This document shows, one piece after another, positions 53,697 through 63,640 of a stretch of DNA of 64,000 nucleotides. A program made the position numbers and the translations under genes. This DNA is from DYJB01 sp963777165 (GTDB taxonomy: Bacteria; Chloroflexota; Anaerolineae; Anaerolineales; E44-bin32). Position 1 is the stretch's first letter; each line of letters opens with the position of its first letter. A model generated the notes under the pieces. It saw only the letters and a program-made list of their open reading frames with translations, was not told the DNA's origin and did not search any database. The DNA lies in assembly GCA_963777165.1 (NCBI GenBank), contig CAVZPO010000023.1:1-64000 (forward strand). The letters are read 5' to 3'.

Positions 53697-54644
53697 ATGA
53701 CGGTCCTGTCGATAAGGGAGTGGAGTGTGGCTGAACGGGAAGGCCCGCCGCCCGGCGGAAGGATCCTGATTGCCGACGATGACACCGATTTCCGCAGCGT
53801 GCTCGTTCGCAGGGCGCGGCGGATGGGTCTCGACGTCGTCGAAGCCGGGGATGGTCCGGAAGCCCGGGAGCTGCTCGAGGGCCAGTCGTACGACGCGCTG
53901 GTCGTCGACCTGTACATGCCGGGCGCCACAGGCCTGGAAGTGGTCGAACATGCGCAGCGGCTCGACCCCAACATCCAGGCGATCATCCTGACGGCCAGCG
54001 CCTCGGTCGAGACGGCCGTCGAAGCCCTGCGGGCCGGCGTCTACGACTACATGACCAAGCCGTTCGAATCCATGGCGGCCTTCGAGCTGGCCCTGACGCG
54101 TGCCCTGGAGCATCGCCGCCTGATCGAGGAGAATGCCCGGCTGTTCGCCGAGGTCCAGCGCCTGGCCGTGACCGATCCGGTCACCGGGCTGTTCAATCGT
54201 CACAAGCTCAACGAGTTTCTGGACCTGGAGGTCGAGCGGGCGAGGCGCTACGGACGCCCGTTGTCTTTGATCATGCTCGACCTGGACGATATGAAGAAGA
54301 TCAACGACACCTTCGGGCACCCGGTGGGGGACGAAGCGCTGCGGCGTGTGGCGGCGGCCGTTCGGTCGCAGGTGCGCCGTGTCGATCTGCCCACCCGGTA
54401 CGGGGGCGACGAGTTCATGATCGTCCTGCCGGAGGCGAAGGCCGACGAGGCGCAGGTGATTGCCATGCGCATAGGCATCGAGATCGAGAAGGGGAGTTTT
54501 GACGGCGTCCGGCTTTCGGCCAGCGCCGGAGTGTCTGAGTGGAAGCCTGGGTTCACCACGGTGGAGGATTTTGTCCGCGACGTGGACCAATCCTTGTATC
54601 GGGATAAGCGCGGGGAGCAGACGTCCGAAGGCTCCCGCGAGTAA
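53697..54644 (+). CDS. Response regulator with diguanylate cyclase (GGDEF) output
   Basis: The receiver domain (residues about 20-135) has RILIADDDTDFRSVL, the phospho-accepting Asp in ALVVDLYMPGATGLE and the Lys in YDYMTKPFES. The GGDEF domain follows (TDPVTGLFNRHKLNEFL, IMLDLDDMKKINDTFGHPVG, TRYGGDEFMIVLPEA), and its active-site RYGGDEF is complete, so it should make cyclic di-GMP. An inhibitory RxxD site is not evident. Start is ATG 53,697; GTG 53,727 has a better ribosome site (GGGAGTGGAG) and may be correct. Cyclic di-GMP commonly controls pilus and adhesin function, fitting this island. Confidence 0.9.
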   Translation: MTVLSIREWSVAEREGPPPGGRILIADDDTDFRSVLVRRARRMGLDVVEAGDGPEARELLEGQSYDALVVDLYMPGATGLEVVEHAQRLDPNIQAIILTASASVETAVEALRAGVYDYMTKPFESMAAFELALTRALEHRRLIEENARLFAEVQRLAVTDPVTGLFNRHKLNEFLDLEVERARRYGRPLSLIMLDLDDMKKINDTFGHPVGDEALRRVAAAVRSQVRRVDLPTRYGGDEFMIVLPEAKADEAQVIAMRIGIEIEKGSFDGVRLSASAGVSEWKPGFTTVEDFVRDVDQSLYRDKRGEQTSEGSRE

Positions 54645-54763
54645 GGGGTACGGGCGCCCTGAGGTGCGGGCCGTGTGTTGCGGCCCAGGTGCCGGGCGCA
54701 GGCGTGCAGCCAGGGCGGTGCCCGGCTGCGGTTCTGCACGCCAGCGGGTGAGTGGAGAAGACC

Positions 54764-56737
54764 GGTGACGGAACAGAGCGACAACGGCTCGGAAGGGACC
54801 ATCGGAAGCGCCTCGCGCCGGCCTGCGGGACGGGCTGCAGCGCGTCCGCCGCCGGCTGGGAACCCTCCGCGGCCAGTTGATCATCCCCTACGTCCTGTTG
54901 ACGCTGGTGACGGCCATGGTCGGCACCTACATCGTCACGCGGCTGGTGACCTCCTCGGTCCGCGAGCGCTTTGTCAACCAGATGTACGAGGCCAGCCGCG
55001 TGGTGGCCGACGGCGTCGTGCGTCGGGAGCGATCGCAGCTTCGAGCCTTGCGACTGGCGACCTTCACGTCCGGGATGCCCGAGGCGCTTCTTCAGGGCGA
55101 AGCGGACCTGGTTGTGGCGTTGATGCAGCCGGTTGCCGTCAACCAGGACGCCGAGGCGCTGATCGCCCTCGACCTGCAGGGGCGCGAGATCGCCGGGCTG
55201 ACCCTCCCTCCGGGTGAACATGCCTACAAGCGGACGACCGGATCGGACTTCTCCGCCGAGCCTTCCGTGATGCAGGTCCTTTCCGGGACGGCCGACGCGC
55301 GTGGCGACAAGTACATCGGGCTGATCACCACCTCGTTCGGTCTCTACTTCTTCACCGCCGCACCGGTCTACAACGCCGCCGGCGACCTGACCGGCGCCGT
55401 CCTCGTCGGCAGCCACCTGGACCAGATGGTGCGGGACCTGAAATCCGAATCCCTGGCCGACATCCTGCTGCAGGCCAAGGATGGCTCGCTCCTGACCACC
55501 ACCATCGCCGAGCCCGATGAGGGCTACGGCGCTGTCCTGCTCGATCCCGGGCAGACCGCCACGCTCTCGACAACGATCCTGTCCGAGTTCGCTATGAGCG
55601 GGCGCGAATATCAGGCGGCGTACAGCCCATGGACCGTGCGCGACCAGATCCTCGGGACGGTGGCGGTCGTCCTGCCGAGCAATTTCCTGGTGACCACCGA
55701 GTTCGACCAGCCGTACGGTCTTCAGCGGAATCTTCGCGCTGGGAACGGCGGCGATCATGCTGCTCGGGTTCTGGCTGGCGCAGAGCATTGCTCGCCCGAT
55801 CCTTCGCCTGCGCACCATGGCGCAGGCCGTGGCTTCCGGCGACCTCGAGCAGGAGAGCGGGCTGGAACGCCCGGACGAGATCGGCGACCTGGCCCGGGCG
55901 TTCGATACGATGACCGAACGTCTTCAGGCGCGCACGGCCGAAGCCGAGCGCCTGTATACCGAGGCGATCGAGCGCAACCGCCAGCTCTCGGAGATGTATG
56001 AGCGCCTTCAGGCCGCACAGCGGCAGCTGGTGCAATCGGAGAAGCTCGCCGCCGTCGGCCAGTTGGCGGCCGGCATCGTGCACGACGTCAAGAATCCGCT
56101 GGGGGTCATCAAGGGGCTGGCCGAAGAGCTGCTGGAAGACCCGCTCGAGGGCGCCGGCGCGCTGGAGGCCTACCGCCAGATCCGCGACAACGCCACGCGC
56201 GCCAACTCGATCGTGACCGACCTGCTGGTCTTCGCCCGGCAATCGGCGACGGCCATGAGCCGCCGGGACCTGCGCGAAACCATCGAAGGCTCGCTGCGGC
56301 TCACCGACTACCTGCTGCGCAAGGGCAAGGTCCGGGTGGAAAAGACGCTGCCGTCTTCGGCGACCTACGCCACCTACGATCCCCAGCAGATCCAACAGGT
56401 TCTGATCAACCTGATCCAGAACGCCGTCCAGGCGATGCCCGACGGCGGCGAACTGCGAGTCAGCCTGACGGTGGACGGCTCGACAGCGGTCATCGCTATG
56501 AAGGACACCGGCACCGGGATCGATCCCCAGGTGATGCCGCGCATCTTCGATCCGTTCTTCACCACCAAACCGGAGGGCCAGGGCACCGGGATGGGGCTGG
56601 CGGTCAGCTACGGCATCCTCACCCGGCATGGCGGCAGCATCGAGGCCGCCAGCCAGCCGGGGCAGGGGACCACGTTCACGCTGCGACTCCCGACGGAACA
56701 GAAGCCCGCCGCGGCGGCGAAGGAGTCGGCGGCATGA
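54764..56737 (+). CDS. Sensor histidine kinase with extracytoplasmic sensor and HAMP domain (two frameshifts)
   Basis: The reconstructed protein has about 657 residues. One helix (IIPYVLLTLVTAMVGTYIVT) precedes an extracytoplasmic Cache-like sensor domain (about 60-310), and a second helix (IMLLGFWLAQSIARPILRLR) leads to a HAMP domain (AQAVASGDLEQESGLERPDE). The DHp His lies in AAGIVHDVKNPLGVIKG. The catalytic domain has LINLIQNAVQAMPDGGEL (N box), DTGTGIDPQVMPRIFDPFFT (G1) and EGQGTGMGLAVSYGILTRHG (G2). The frame changes near 54,795 and again near 55,719. GTG 54,764 follows GGAGAAG. It overlaps the next gene by four bases. Confidence 0.85.
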
Positions 56738-58173
56738 AGGGCGACCGTGTCCTGGTCGTCGATGACGACAAGGAGTACCAGGGGCTGATGGTCGGCCATC
56801 TGGTGCGGCGCGGCTACCTGGTGGACACCGCGCCCGACGGCGAGGCCGGGCTGGTGCGCGTCAAGGCCGAGGCGCCCTACTCTGTGGTCGTGACCGATCT
56901 GATGATGCCCGGCATGGATGGGATCGAATTCCTGCGCCGGGCCAAGGAACACGATGCGGCGCTGGAGGTGATCGTCGTCAGCGGCGCCGGGACGCTCGAG
57001 TTGGCCATCTCGTCGATGCGTCAGAGCGGCGCCTTCGACTATCTGCCCAAGCCGCTGGACCAGATCAGCGACCTCTCGCTGGCCGTCGAGCGGGCCAGCG
57101 AATACCGCCGGATCCGGCTGGAGCGCGAGCAGCTGCTGGCGCAGGTCACCGCCGAGCGCGAGCGGCTGCGCTCGGTGATCGCGCATGCCGGCGATGCGAT
57201 TCTGGCCGCCGATGCCGAAGGCGTGGTGATCGCCGCCAACCCGGCCGCATGTCACCTGCTTGGCTCCGACAATCTGGTGGGGGAGGAAGCCTGGACGCGC
57301 CTGCCGCCGCCACTGGCCGTGCTGCTTGCGCACTGGCAGGCCTTTGAAGCGCAGCGGCCGGCGGTCACCGAAGTGCCGTATCCGGCGTACGCCGTCCAGA
57401 TGGTCAGCCTGACTTCCATCCCGCGCAGTGAGCAGGAGCAGGGCGGCGGATGGGTGATGGTCGCTCGGGACATCACCCACTTGAAACGGTTGGACGAGAT
57501 CACGCTCCGCCTGCTGACCGAAGCTGCGGCGCGCATTCGCAACCCCCTGACGCAGGCATTTTCGAGCGTCGTCGAACTGAACGAGCTGCCGGAGGTCCAG
57601 GCCAATTCGCACGCCACCGAGCGGGTCGACCGGCTGATGACGCAGCTCGGGAGCATCCGCCGTTGGACCGATGATCTGTTGACCCTGGTCCAGATCGAGG
57701 CCGGCAGCGGCATGCGCCCGCAGCCGGTGGACCTCTCGGCGCTGGTGCTGGAATGGCAGGACTCGGCCTCGGCCGAGCAGGTGCGCCAGACCGGCGTGCT
57801 GCCCAAGGTCGAGCTCGAGGAGCGCGTCCCGTACGTGCATGCCGACCGCGATCTGCTCGGCAAGCTATTGGACCAGCTCGTGTCGCAGGCCACCTGGCGG
57901 TCGCAGCCCGGCATGGAGCTGGGCGTGCGCGTGCGCTACAACCAGGAGCAGGTCTGGCTGGAGGTCAGCGACGAAGGCGAAGTGATCTCCGAGGCCGACA
58001 TGCCGCACCTGTTTGAGAAGGTCTTCGTGGAATCGCAGGGGCGCTTCGGCCCGACCGGCCTGGAGCTGGCGATGGCCAAGGCGATCGTCGACAAGACCGG
58101 CGGGCAGATGTGGGTTCGCCGGCACGAGCCGCGCGGCAACACGTTCGCCGTGTCCTTCGCCCCCATGGGCTGA
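56734..58173 (+). CDS. REC-PAS-HATPase protein, phospho-accepting His lost
   Basis: The 479-residue protein has a receiver domain (RVLVVDDDKEYQGLMV, Asp in SVVVTDLMMPGMDGIE, Lys in FDYLPKPLDQ), a PAS domain (LRSVIAHAGDAILAADAEG), and kinase-like DHp and catalytic domains. In the DHp motif usually read as SHExRNPLT the sequence is AAARIRNPLTQAFSSV, so the His is replaced. The N box is also weak (LLDQLVSQATWRS). It therefore probably cannot autophosphorylate. It starts inside the stop of the preceding kinase gene and most likely receives phosphate from that kinase, acting as an adaptor or allosteric regulator. Confidence 0.78.
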   Translation: MKGDRVLVVDDDKEYQGLMVGHLVRRGYLVDTAPDGEAGLVRVKAEAPYSVVVTDLMMPGMDGIEFLRRAKEHDAALEVIVVSGAGTLELAISSMRQSGAFDYLPKPLDQISDLSLAVERASEYRRIRLEREQLLAQVTAERERLRSVIAHAGDAILAADAEGVVIAANPAACHLLGSDNLVGEEAWTRLPPPLAVLLAHWQAFEAQRPAVTEVPYPAYAVQMVSLTSIPRSEQEQGGGWVMVARDITHLKRLDEITLRLLTEAAARIRNPLTQAFSSVVELNELPEVQANSHATERVDRLMTQLGSIRRWTDDLLTLVQIEAGSGMRPQPVDLSALVLEWQDSASAEQVRQTGVLPKVELEERVPYVHADRDLLGKLLDQLVSQATWRSQPGMELGVRVRYNQEQVWLEVSDEGEVISEADMPHLFEKVFVESQGRFGPTGLELAMAKAIVDKTGGQMWVRRHEPRGNTFAVSFAPMG

Positions 58174-58212
58174 GGCGCACCGGACGGCGGGTCTGAGGAA
58201 AGCGAGTTCGGA

Positions 58213-59052
58213 ATGACGCAAGACATTCAAGGCGCGGAACATGCAGAAGAGCAGGAGCGGCGGCGGCGGCCGTGGTTCCTGCTTCCCTGGATGTTGCTCG
58301 TCTTTCTGATCCTGTTCTGCTGCGGCCAGCTGGCGCTGATCTCGAGCCTGCCCGCCTCGGGCGAGAATACCCGTTCCGAGCTTCAGGCAGATTACCGGCC
58401 GTGGGCGTTCTTCCCGATGGCGCCGATCGACCCCGGCCTGCTGCTCGAGGCGCTCCAGGAGCTGGGCTGGGAAATCACGCCCATCGCCACGGCGGAGGGC
58501 TGCCTGCTCCCCGGGCAGAACTGCGACGGGACGCCCACACCGACGGACGCGGATCCAACGGCCACGCCGGAGCCGGCCACGCCGACGATTACGCCCACGC
58601 CGGATATCCCTACGAACACGCCCACCAACGAGCCGCCGACGATCACGCCGACGGTCACGAACACGCCGACGGTCACCAGGACTCCGACTCAGACGCCGAC
58701 GCCCACACCCCTGGTCTATCCGGTCAAGCTGGCCAACCCGAGCAGCATCCCACCGGGTGCGGCGTCGGTCGATTTCACCATCATGGTGATCAACTACGGC
58801 AACCCCACCGGGGCGCAGCTGACCCGCGTCCTCGATACGCTGCCGCCGGAGATGACCTACCGGGCCGGCTCGTGCGTACCGGCGATGCAACGGCAGCGGA
58901 CAGATCGTGGAATGGGACCGGGCCCGTGGACGATCCCGCAGGGCACGTTCCGCACCTTCCGCTTCACGGCCGATGTCACCGGGACGAGCGGCGGCGAGGT
59001 GCTCATCAACTGGGTCCAGGCGGAAGGCTCCAACTTCACGCTTGCGCAGTAA
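58213..59052 (+). CDS. Start of the giant adhesin: membrane anchor, Thr-Pro linker, DUF11-like domain
   Basis: The first 279 codons are readable in one frame. After a charged N-terminus there is one strong helix (PWFLLPWMLLVFLILFCCG), a Cys-containing region ending PGQNCDG, and a Thr-Pro linker (TPTITPTPDIPTNTPT and more). A DUF11/CARDB-like domain follows (SIPPGAASVDFTIMVINYGN; VLDTLPPEMTYRAGS). The frame ends at 59,050, but the neighbouring frame continues at once with VTVQTPTPTATPVSIPVAG and the repeat region, so this is the N-terminus of a much larger protein. Export is by an N-terminal signal anchor. Confidence 0.75.
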   Translation: MTQDIQGAEHAEEQERRRRPWFLLPWMLLVFLILFCCGQLALISSLPASGENTRSELQADYRPWAFFPMAPIDPGLLLEALQELGWEITPIATAEGCLLPGQNCDGTPTPTDADPTATPEPATPTITPTPDIPTNTPTNEPPTITPTVTNTPTVTRTPTQTPTPTPLVYPVKLANPSSIPPGAASVDFTIMVINYGNPTGAQLTRVLDTLPPEMTYRAGSCVPAMQRQRTDRGMGPGPWTIPQGTFRTFRFTADVTGTSGGEVLINWVQAEGSNFTLAQ

Positions 59053-62000
59053 CAACCGGCGCGTGACGGTGCAGACGCCGACGCCGACGGCGACACCCGT
59101 GAGTATCCCGGTGGCGGGGACGACGATGCCTGCAGAGGAACGGCGTGGAAGATGCCGTTCTGATCGTGGGCGCGCCGGGCCTGCTGGCGAATGACACCGA
59201 CGCCAATGGCGATCCGCTCAGCGTGCAGCCGACGCCGGTCAGCGGCCCGTCGCACGGGGCGCGTGACCCTGAACGCCAACGGCTCGTTCAGCTACACGCC
59301 GGCCGCCGACTACTACGGCGTCGACAGCTTCGTCTACCGGGTCTGCGATCCGACGCTGCTGTGCGACACGGCCACGGTGACGATCACGCTGGCGGCTGTG
59401 AATGACGCTCCAGCGGCGATCAATGACAGCTTCGCGGTGTCCGAGGACGTCTTCCACCCGTGGCGCCAAACGCCTTGAACGTGCTCCTAATGACAGCGGG
59501 GTTAGGCGACGCCCCGCTGAGCGTTGTTGTGGTGACTGGCCCCGGGGTAGGTCCATTCAATGGAGTGGCGGTCGTCACCGGTAGTCCGGGACCCGCCAGC
59601 GGGATCCGGATCCGCTACACGCTCGAGCTGGAACTACAACGGCCCCGACAGCCTTCGTTACAGGGTGACTGACCTGGACGGCCGAATCTCCGAGGCCGAT
59701 GTCTCGATCACAGTCACGCCCGTCAACGATCCGCCGGTGGCGGCTGCCGACGACGGATACGTTGTCACGGAAGACACGGTCTCTGGATACGGCCCTGCTG
59801 CCACTGCCTCCACCGCCCAACAGGTCCGTCCTAACCAACGATAGCGACGTCGACTGTACACCCCCGGCCACGGACTGCAATCCATCCCTGGCGGGCGTCA
59901 ACCCTCTGACTGCCTGGCCGGCGGTGGTCCAGCCCCCGAACGGGACAGTGGTGATGGGGGTAGATGGGACCTTTGTCTACACGCCGCGGGCCAACTTCTT
60001 CGGGGTGGACGTGTTCTCGTACTGGACATTTGATGGTTCGCTGTTCTCTGCTGCGGCGACGGTGCGGATCACGGTGCTGCCGAACTCGAGCGACGTGCCC
60101 GACGCCATCGACGACGCCTACACCCGCACGGAGGACACGGCCGACTGGCTTCCGATCTTGATCCAATGACACTCGGCGTGGTAGATATCCCGGTGACGGT
60201 AACGATCGTGGATGCCCCAGATCACGGATTGGCCTCGGTTGTGGTGATCAACGGCGCCTCGATCCCGCCGGATATCCGGATCTGGTATGTGCCGGCCGTG
60301 AACGGGAATAGCTTCATCTGGGGGGGGCCCGACCAGCTCACCTACCAGGTGTGTGACGTTGACCCCCAATGCGACACGGCGGTCGTGACAATCACCGTGA
60401 ACGCCGTGCACGATCCGCCAACTACAGTCGCCGACGCCTACAGCATGGTGGAGGACCAACCCGCAACCGACCTGCTGCCATCTGTGCTCGCCAACGACCT
60501 GCCTGGCGACGCGCCGATCGACCCGGCGACTGTGTGCATTAATGGGGATTGCTCGCCCCCGACCTCTGTAGCCGGGGGGCAGATAACCGCCATCAATCCT
60601 GCAACTGGCGTCATTCGATTCCTGCTGAATGCTAACTGGAACGAGCCCGTCAGCTTCCAATACACCGTGGCCGACACGTCGGGCTTGCCCGGAAGCCGAT
60701 CGGCATCTGCGACTGTCACGATCAACGTCACGCAGGTGAACGACACCCCCATTGCGGTCGATGATCAAGCGGAAACGGTCCTCGGCCTCCCGGTCAATGT
60801 CAACGTGCTGTCGAATGACCTGGGCATTGGTGATACCCCGCTGAGCCTAAGCGTCGTCGCCCCTATCCCGGACCCGCTTCAGGGCGCCTGCACGGTGTTG
60901 GGCAACCAGATCCGGTTCACGCCGAACGTTGGCTTCAATGGCACACTCCAGTGTGGCTATAGGGTGACGGACGCCGATCTTGAGTTCGACGAGGCCGTGA
61001 TCACTATCTATGTCAACCGGCCTCCGACCGCCGTCAACGACAGCGGTCACCGACGAAGACGTCAATGTCGTGATCGATGTCCTGGCGAATGACTTCGACG
61101 TAGATGATGGGCTGGATCCGGCAACAGTAACGATCATTCACGCCCCGGATCACGGCGGGAATATCCTCATCAACTCGGGGACCGGCGCGGTTACCTACGA
61201 GCCTCGATCCCGGCTACCACGGCACGGACTTCTTCACCTACCAAGTGCGCGACCTGCATGTGCCTTCCGCGCCGTCGAACATTGCCCGGGTGGACATCAC
61301 GGTCAACTCGATCAACAGCCTGCCGGATGCCTCTCCGGATGCGGCTTCACGCAGCAGGACAGCCCGGTCAGCGATCGATGTGCTGGCCAATGACTCCGAC
61401 CCCGACGTCCCGCCGGACCCGCTGACGATCACCGATCGTCGACATCCGGATCCCCCGAAGGGATCGTCCACCGGTCAACAACAACGGCACTCCAGGGCAA
61501 TCCGGCCGACGACTCATCGTCTACACGCCGGACCGGGGGTATGGGGGACGAGACTTCGACTACACGGTGTGCGATCCGGGTGTGGACTGATCCCGGCCCT
61601 CGAGGATCTATGGACACGACGACCGTGTCGGTGCGGGTGAACGGGCGGCCGACGGCGGTGAACGACACAGCCACGACCCCAGGAGGTGTCCGACGAAGTC
61701 GATGTCTTGGCGAATGACCTCGACCCGACAGCCCACCGCAGGCTGGCGGGTCACTGCCGTCACTTCCCGCTGCACGGTACAGCGGTGATCAACGCCGGCC
61801 TGACGCGTGATCTACACGCCGGCCCAGTTCTACCAGGGCAGGCGACACATTCGGCTACACCATGTCGGATGGCGAGGGCGGAACATCGACTGCCACGGTG
61901 AGCGTGACCGTTACTGATACCGACGACATGCCGCAAGCCTTCGACGACCCGAGCGGAGGCCCGCTTTCGGTGGGAGAAGGCGCGACGATCTCGATTGACG

Positions 62001-62870
62001 TTCTGGCCAATGATCTCGGCCTGGGCGACCCGAACTTCTACGGTGACCGTGACGCCGCCGTCGTTCCCGGGCTGCCCGCTCGGCGGGCACGGCGACTGTC
62101 AGTCGGCAGCCCCGGGCCCGCGAGCGCGATCCACGTGGACTACACGGCGCCCGTCCTGGAGTGCGGTGGGACGGTCACCTTCGACTACACGGTGACCGAC
62201 TGTCACGGGGACCCGACACGGCGACCGTCACGGTGACGGTACTGCAGGTCAATGATCCGCCGATCGCACGGGTGGCCAACCCTGACAGTGGGGCGACGCT
62301 CGAGGACCCGCTCGTCCCGCTGACCCTCAACGTGGCGCTGAATGACACCGACGAAGAGACGGCCGTGGTGCCGGCTTCTGTTGCCATTGTCTCCTGCCCC
62401 GCCGGCGCAACTTGCGTCGCCAACGGCGACGGGACGGTGGACTTTCTCGCCTCCGGCCGACTACCCCAAGCTCGTCGACATCCCACCCTACATCCTGACC
62501 TTCACCTACACGATCCAGGACACCCTCCTGGCCACCTCGGCGCCTGGGACCGTGAGTGTGACGGTCACTCCGGTGAACGATCCACCTGTGGCTGACGACG
62601 ACGGCGACACGACCAACCAGGGGATTCCCGTCACGATCAATGTCGTGGCGGGCGACAGCGATATCGATGGCTCGGTCGTGGCATCCACGGCACAAATCGT
62701 CAGCGGGCCAACGAACGGCAGCGTCGCCAACAACGGGGACGGGACCTTCACCTACACGCCCAATGTCGGCCCCTTCCTGACAGACAGCTTCACTTACCAG
62801 GTGCTGGGACGACGTCGGTCGATCCTATCGAACGTCGCCACGGTGACGATCACCATCCGACAGCCGGAGC
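59053..62870 (+). pseudogene. Giant adhesin: about 12 tandem cadherin/VCBS-like repeats, many frameshifts
   Basis: Repeats of about 95 residues follow each other. The pattern is N-D-x-P, D-D-x-Y, a T/E-D-T segment, VLANDxDxD and YTPxxxFxGxDSFxYxVxD, ending AxVxITV. Examples are LLANDTDANGDPLSVQPTP near 59,170, GSFSYTPAADYYGVDSFVYR near 59,290, SVLANDLPGDAPIDPATVC near 60,480 and VIDVLANDFDVDDGLDPATV near 61,075. They resemble calcium-binding bacterial cadherin-like/VCBS repeats. The best unbroken part is 60,166-61,092. At least ten frame changes are needed, so either the gene is dead or the sequence is poor here. Conserved motifs on both sides of each break favour error. Confidence 0.65.
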
Positions 62871-63215
62871 TCGACATCGTCAAGGACGCGCTGCCGGACT
62901 GGCCGCGCCGGGGGAGGATGTCCAGTTCTTCATCTACGTCATCAACAACGGGCCGGGCATTGCCTTCTCTGCCTCAGTCTCGGACACCCTGGGAAGCTGC
63001 TTCCACTGGGTCGGATCGCCGAGGGTCGGCGCCATGGGCGACTTAGCGATGGCGGAGCCTTCGTGCTTACGCCGAAGGCCCAGGTGGAAGTCGGCGCCGG
63101 CTCCTGGGCTGCGACAACACCAATCAGGCAGAGGTGTCGGCGACTGAACGCGAGCACGGCGAGCGACACCGTCGCGGTGACAATTCTGCCGCCGCCGCCC
63201 GTTGATGAGTTTGTC
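62871..63215 (+). pseudogene. Giant adhesin: second DUF11-like domain (frameshifted)
   Basis: The reading PELDIVKDALPDWPRRG, then DVQFFIYVINNGPGIAFSAS, SVSDTLGSCFHWV and a distant TVAVTILPPPPVDE resembles a DUF11 repeat (VINNGPxxA, then VxDTLP). At least two frame changes are required. It lies between the cadherin-like repeats and the Pro/Thr-rich tail, and repeats the domain type found at the N-terminus. Confidence 0.5.
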
Positions 63216-63640
63216 CATGATGATGAGTTCAGGCGGAGAGCCTTTGGCCACTTCCGCCGTGCCAACCACAGCGGAGGAGTCGCCAACACCAACCGAATCC
63301 CCCACTGCGACGCCCACGCCGACGCCTACTGTGGCGCCGCCCACGGCAGAGCCACCCACGGCAACACCTGAGACCCCACCGCCGACAGCGCAGTCGTCGG
63401 CAACGCCTGAGACGCCACTGCCCACAGTGGAGCCGACGGCAACTGACCTGCCGTCGCCTACGCCGGAGGCGTTGCCGCCCACACTGGAGACACCCGATAT
63501 CGGAGTTGACGACGCCGACACCTGAACCTGCAGAACCTACGCTGGAAGTTGCTGCGCCAACGCTGGAAGTCGCAACGCCGGCGCTGGAGTCCGTTACGCA
63601 GGAGCCGGCACTCGAGCCATCTCCTGAACCGGTTACATCG
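63216..63640 (+). pseudogene. Giant adhesin: Pro/Thr/Glu-rich C-terminal tail
   Basis: One frame gives TPTESPTATPTPTPTVAPPT and TAEPPTATPETPPPTAQSS up to 63,525. After one frame change near 63,505 the Pro-rich character continues as EPAEPTLEVAAPTLEVATPA and SVTQEPALEPSPEPV to about 63,640. Repeated TLEVA units are visible. This could be a cell-wall-spanning stalk. No sorting signal or clear stop belonging to the original gene was found, and the sequence seems to change character near 63,650. Confidence 0.5.
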
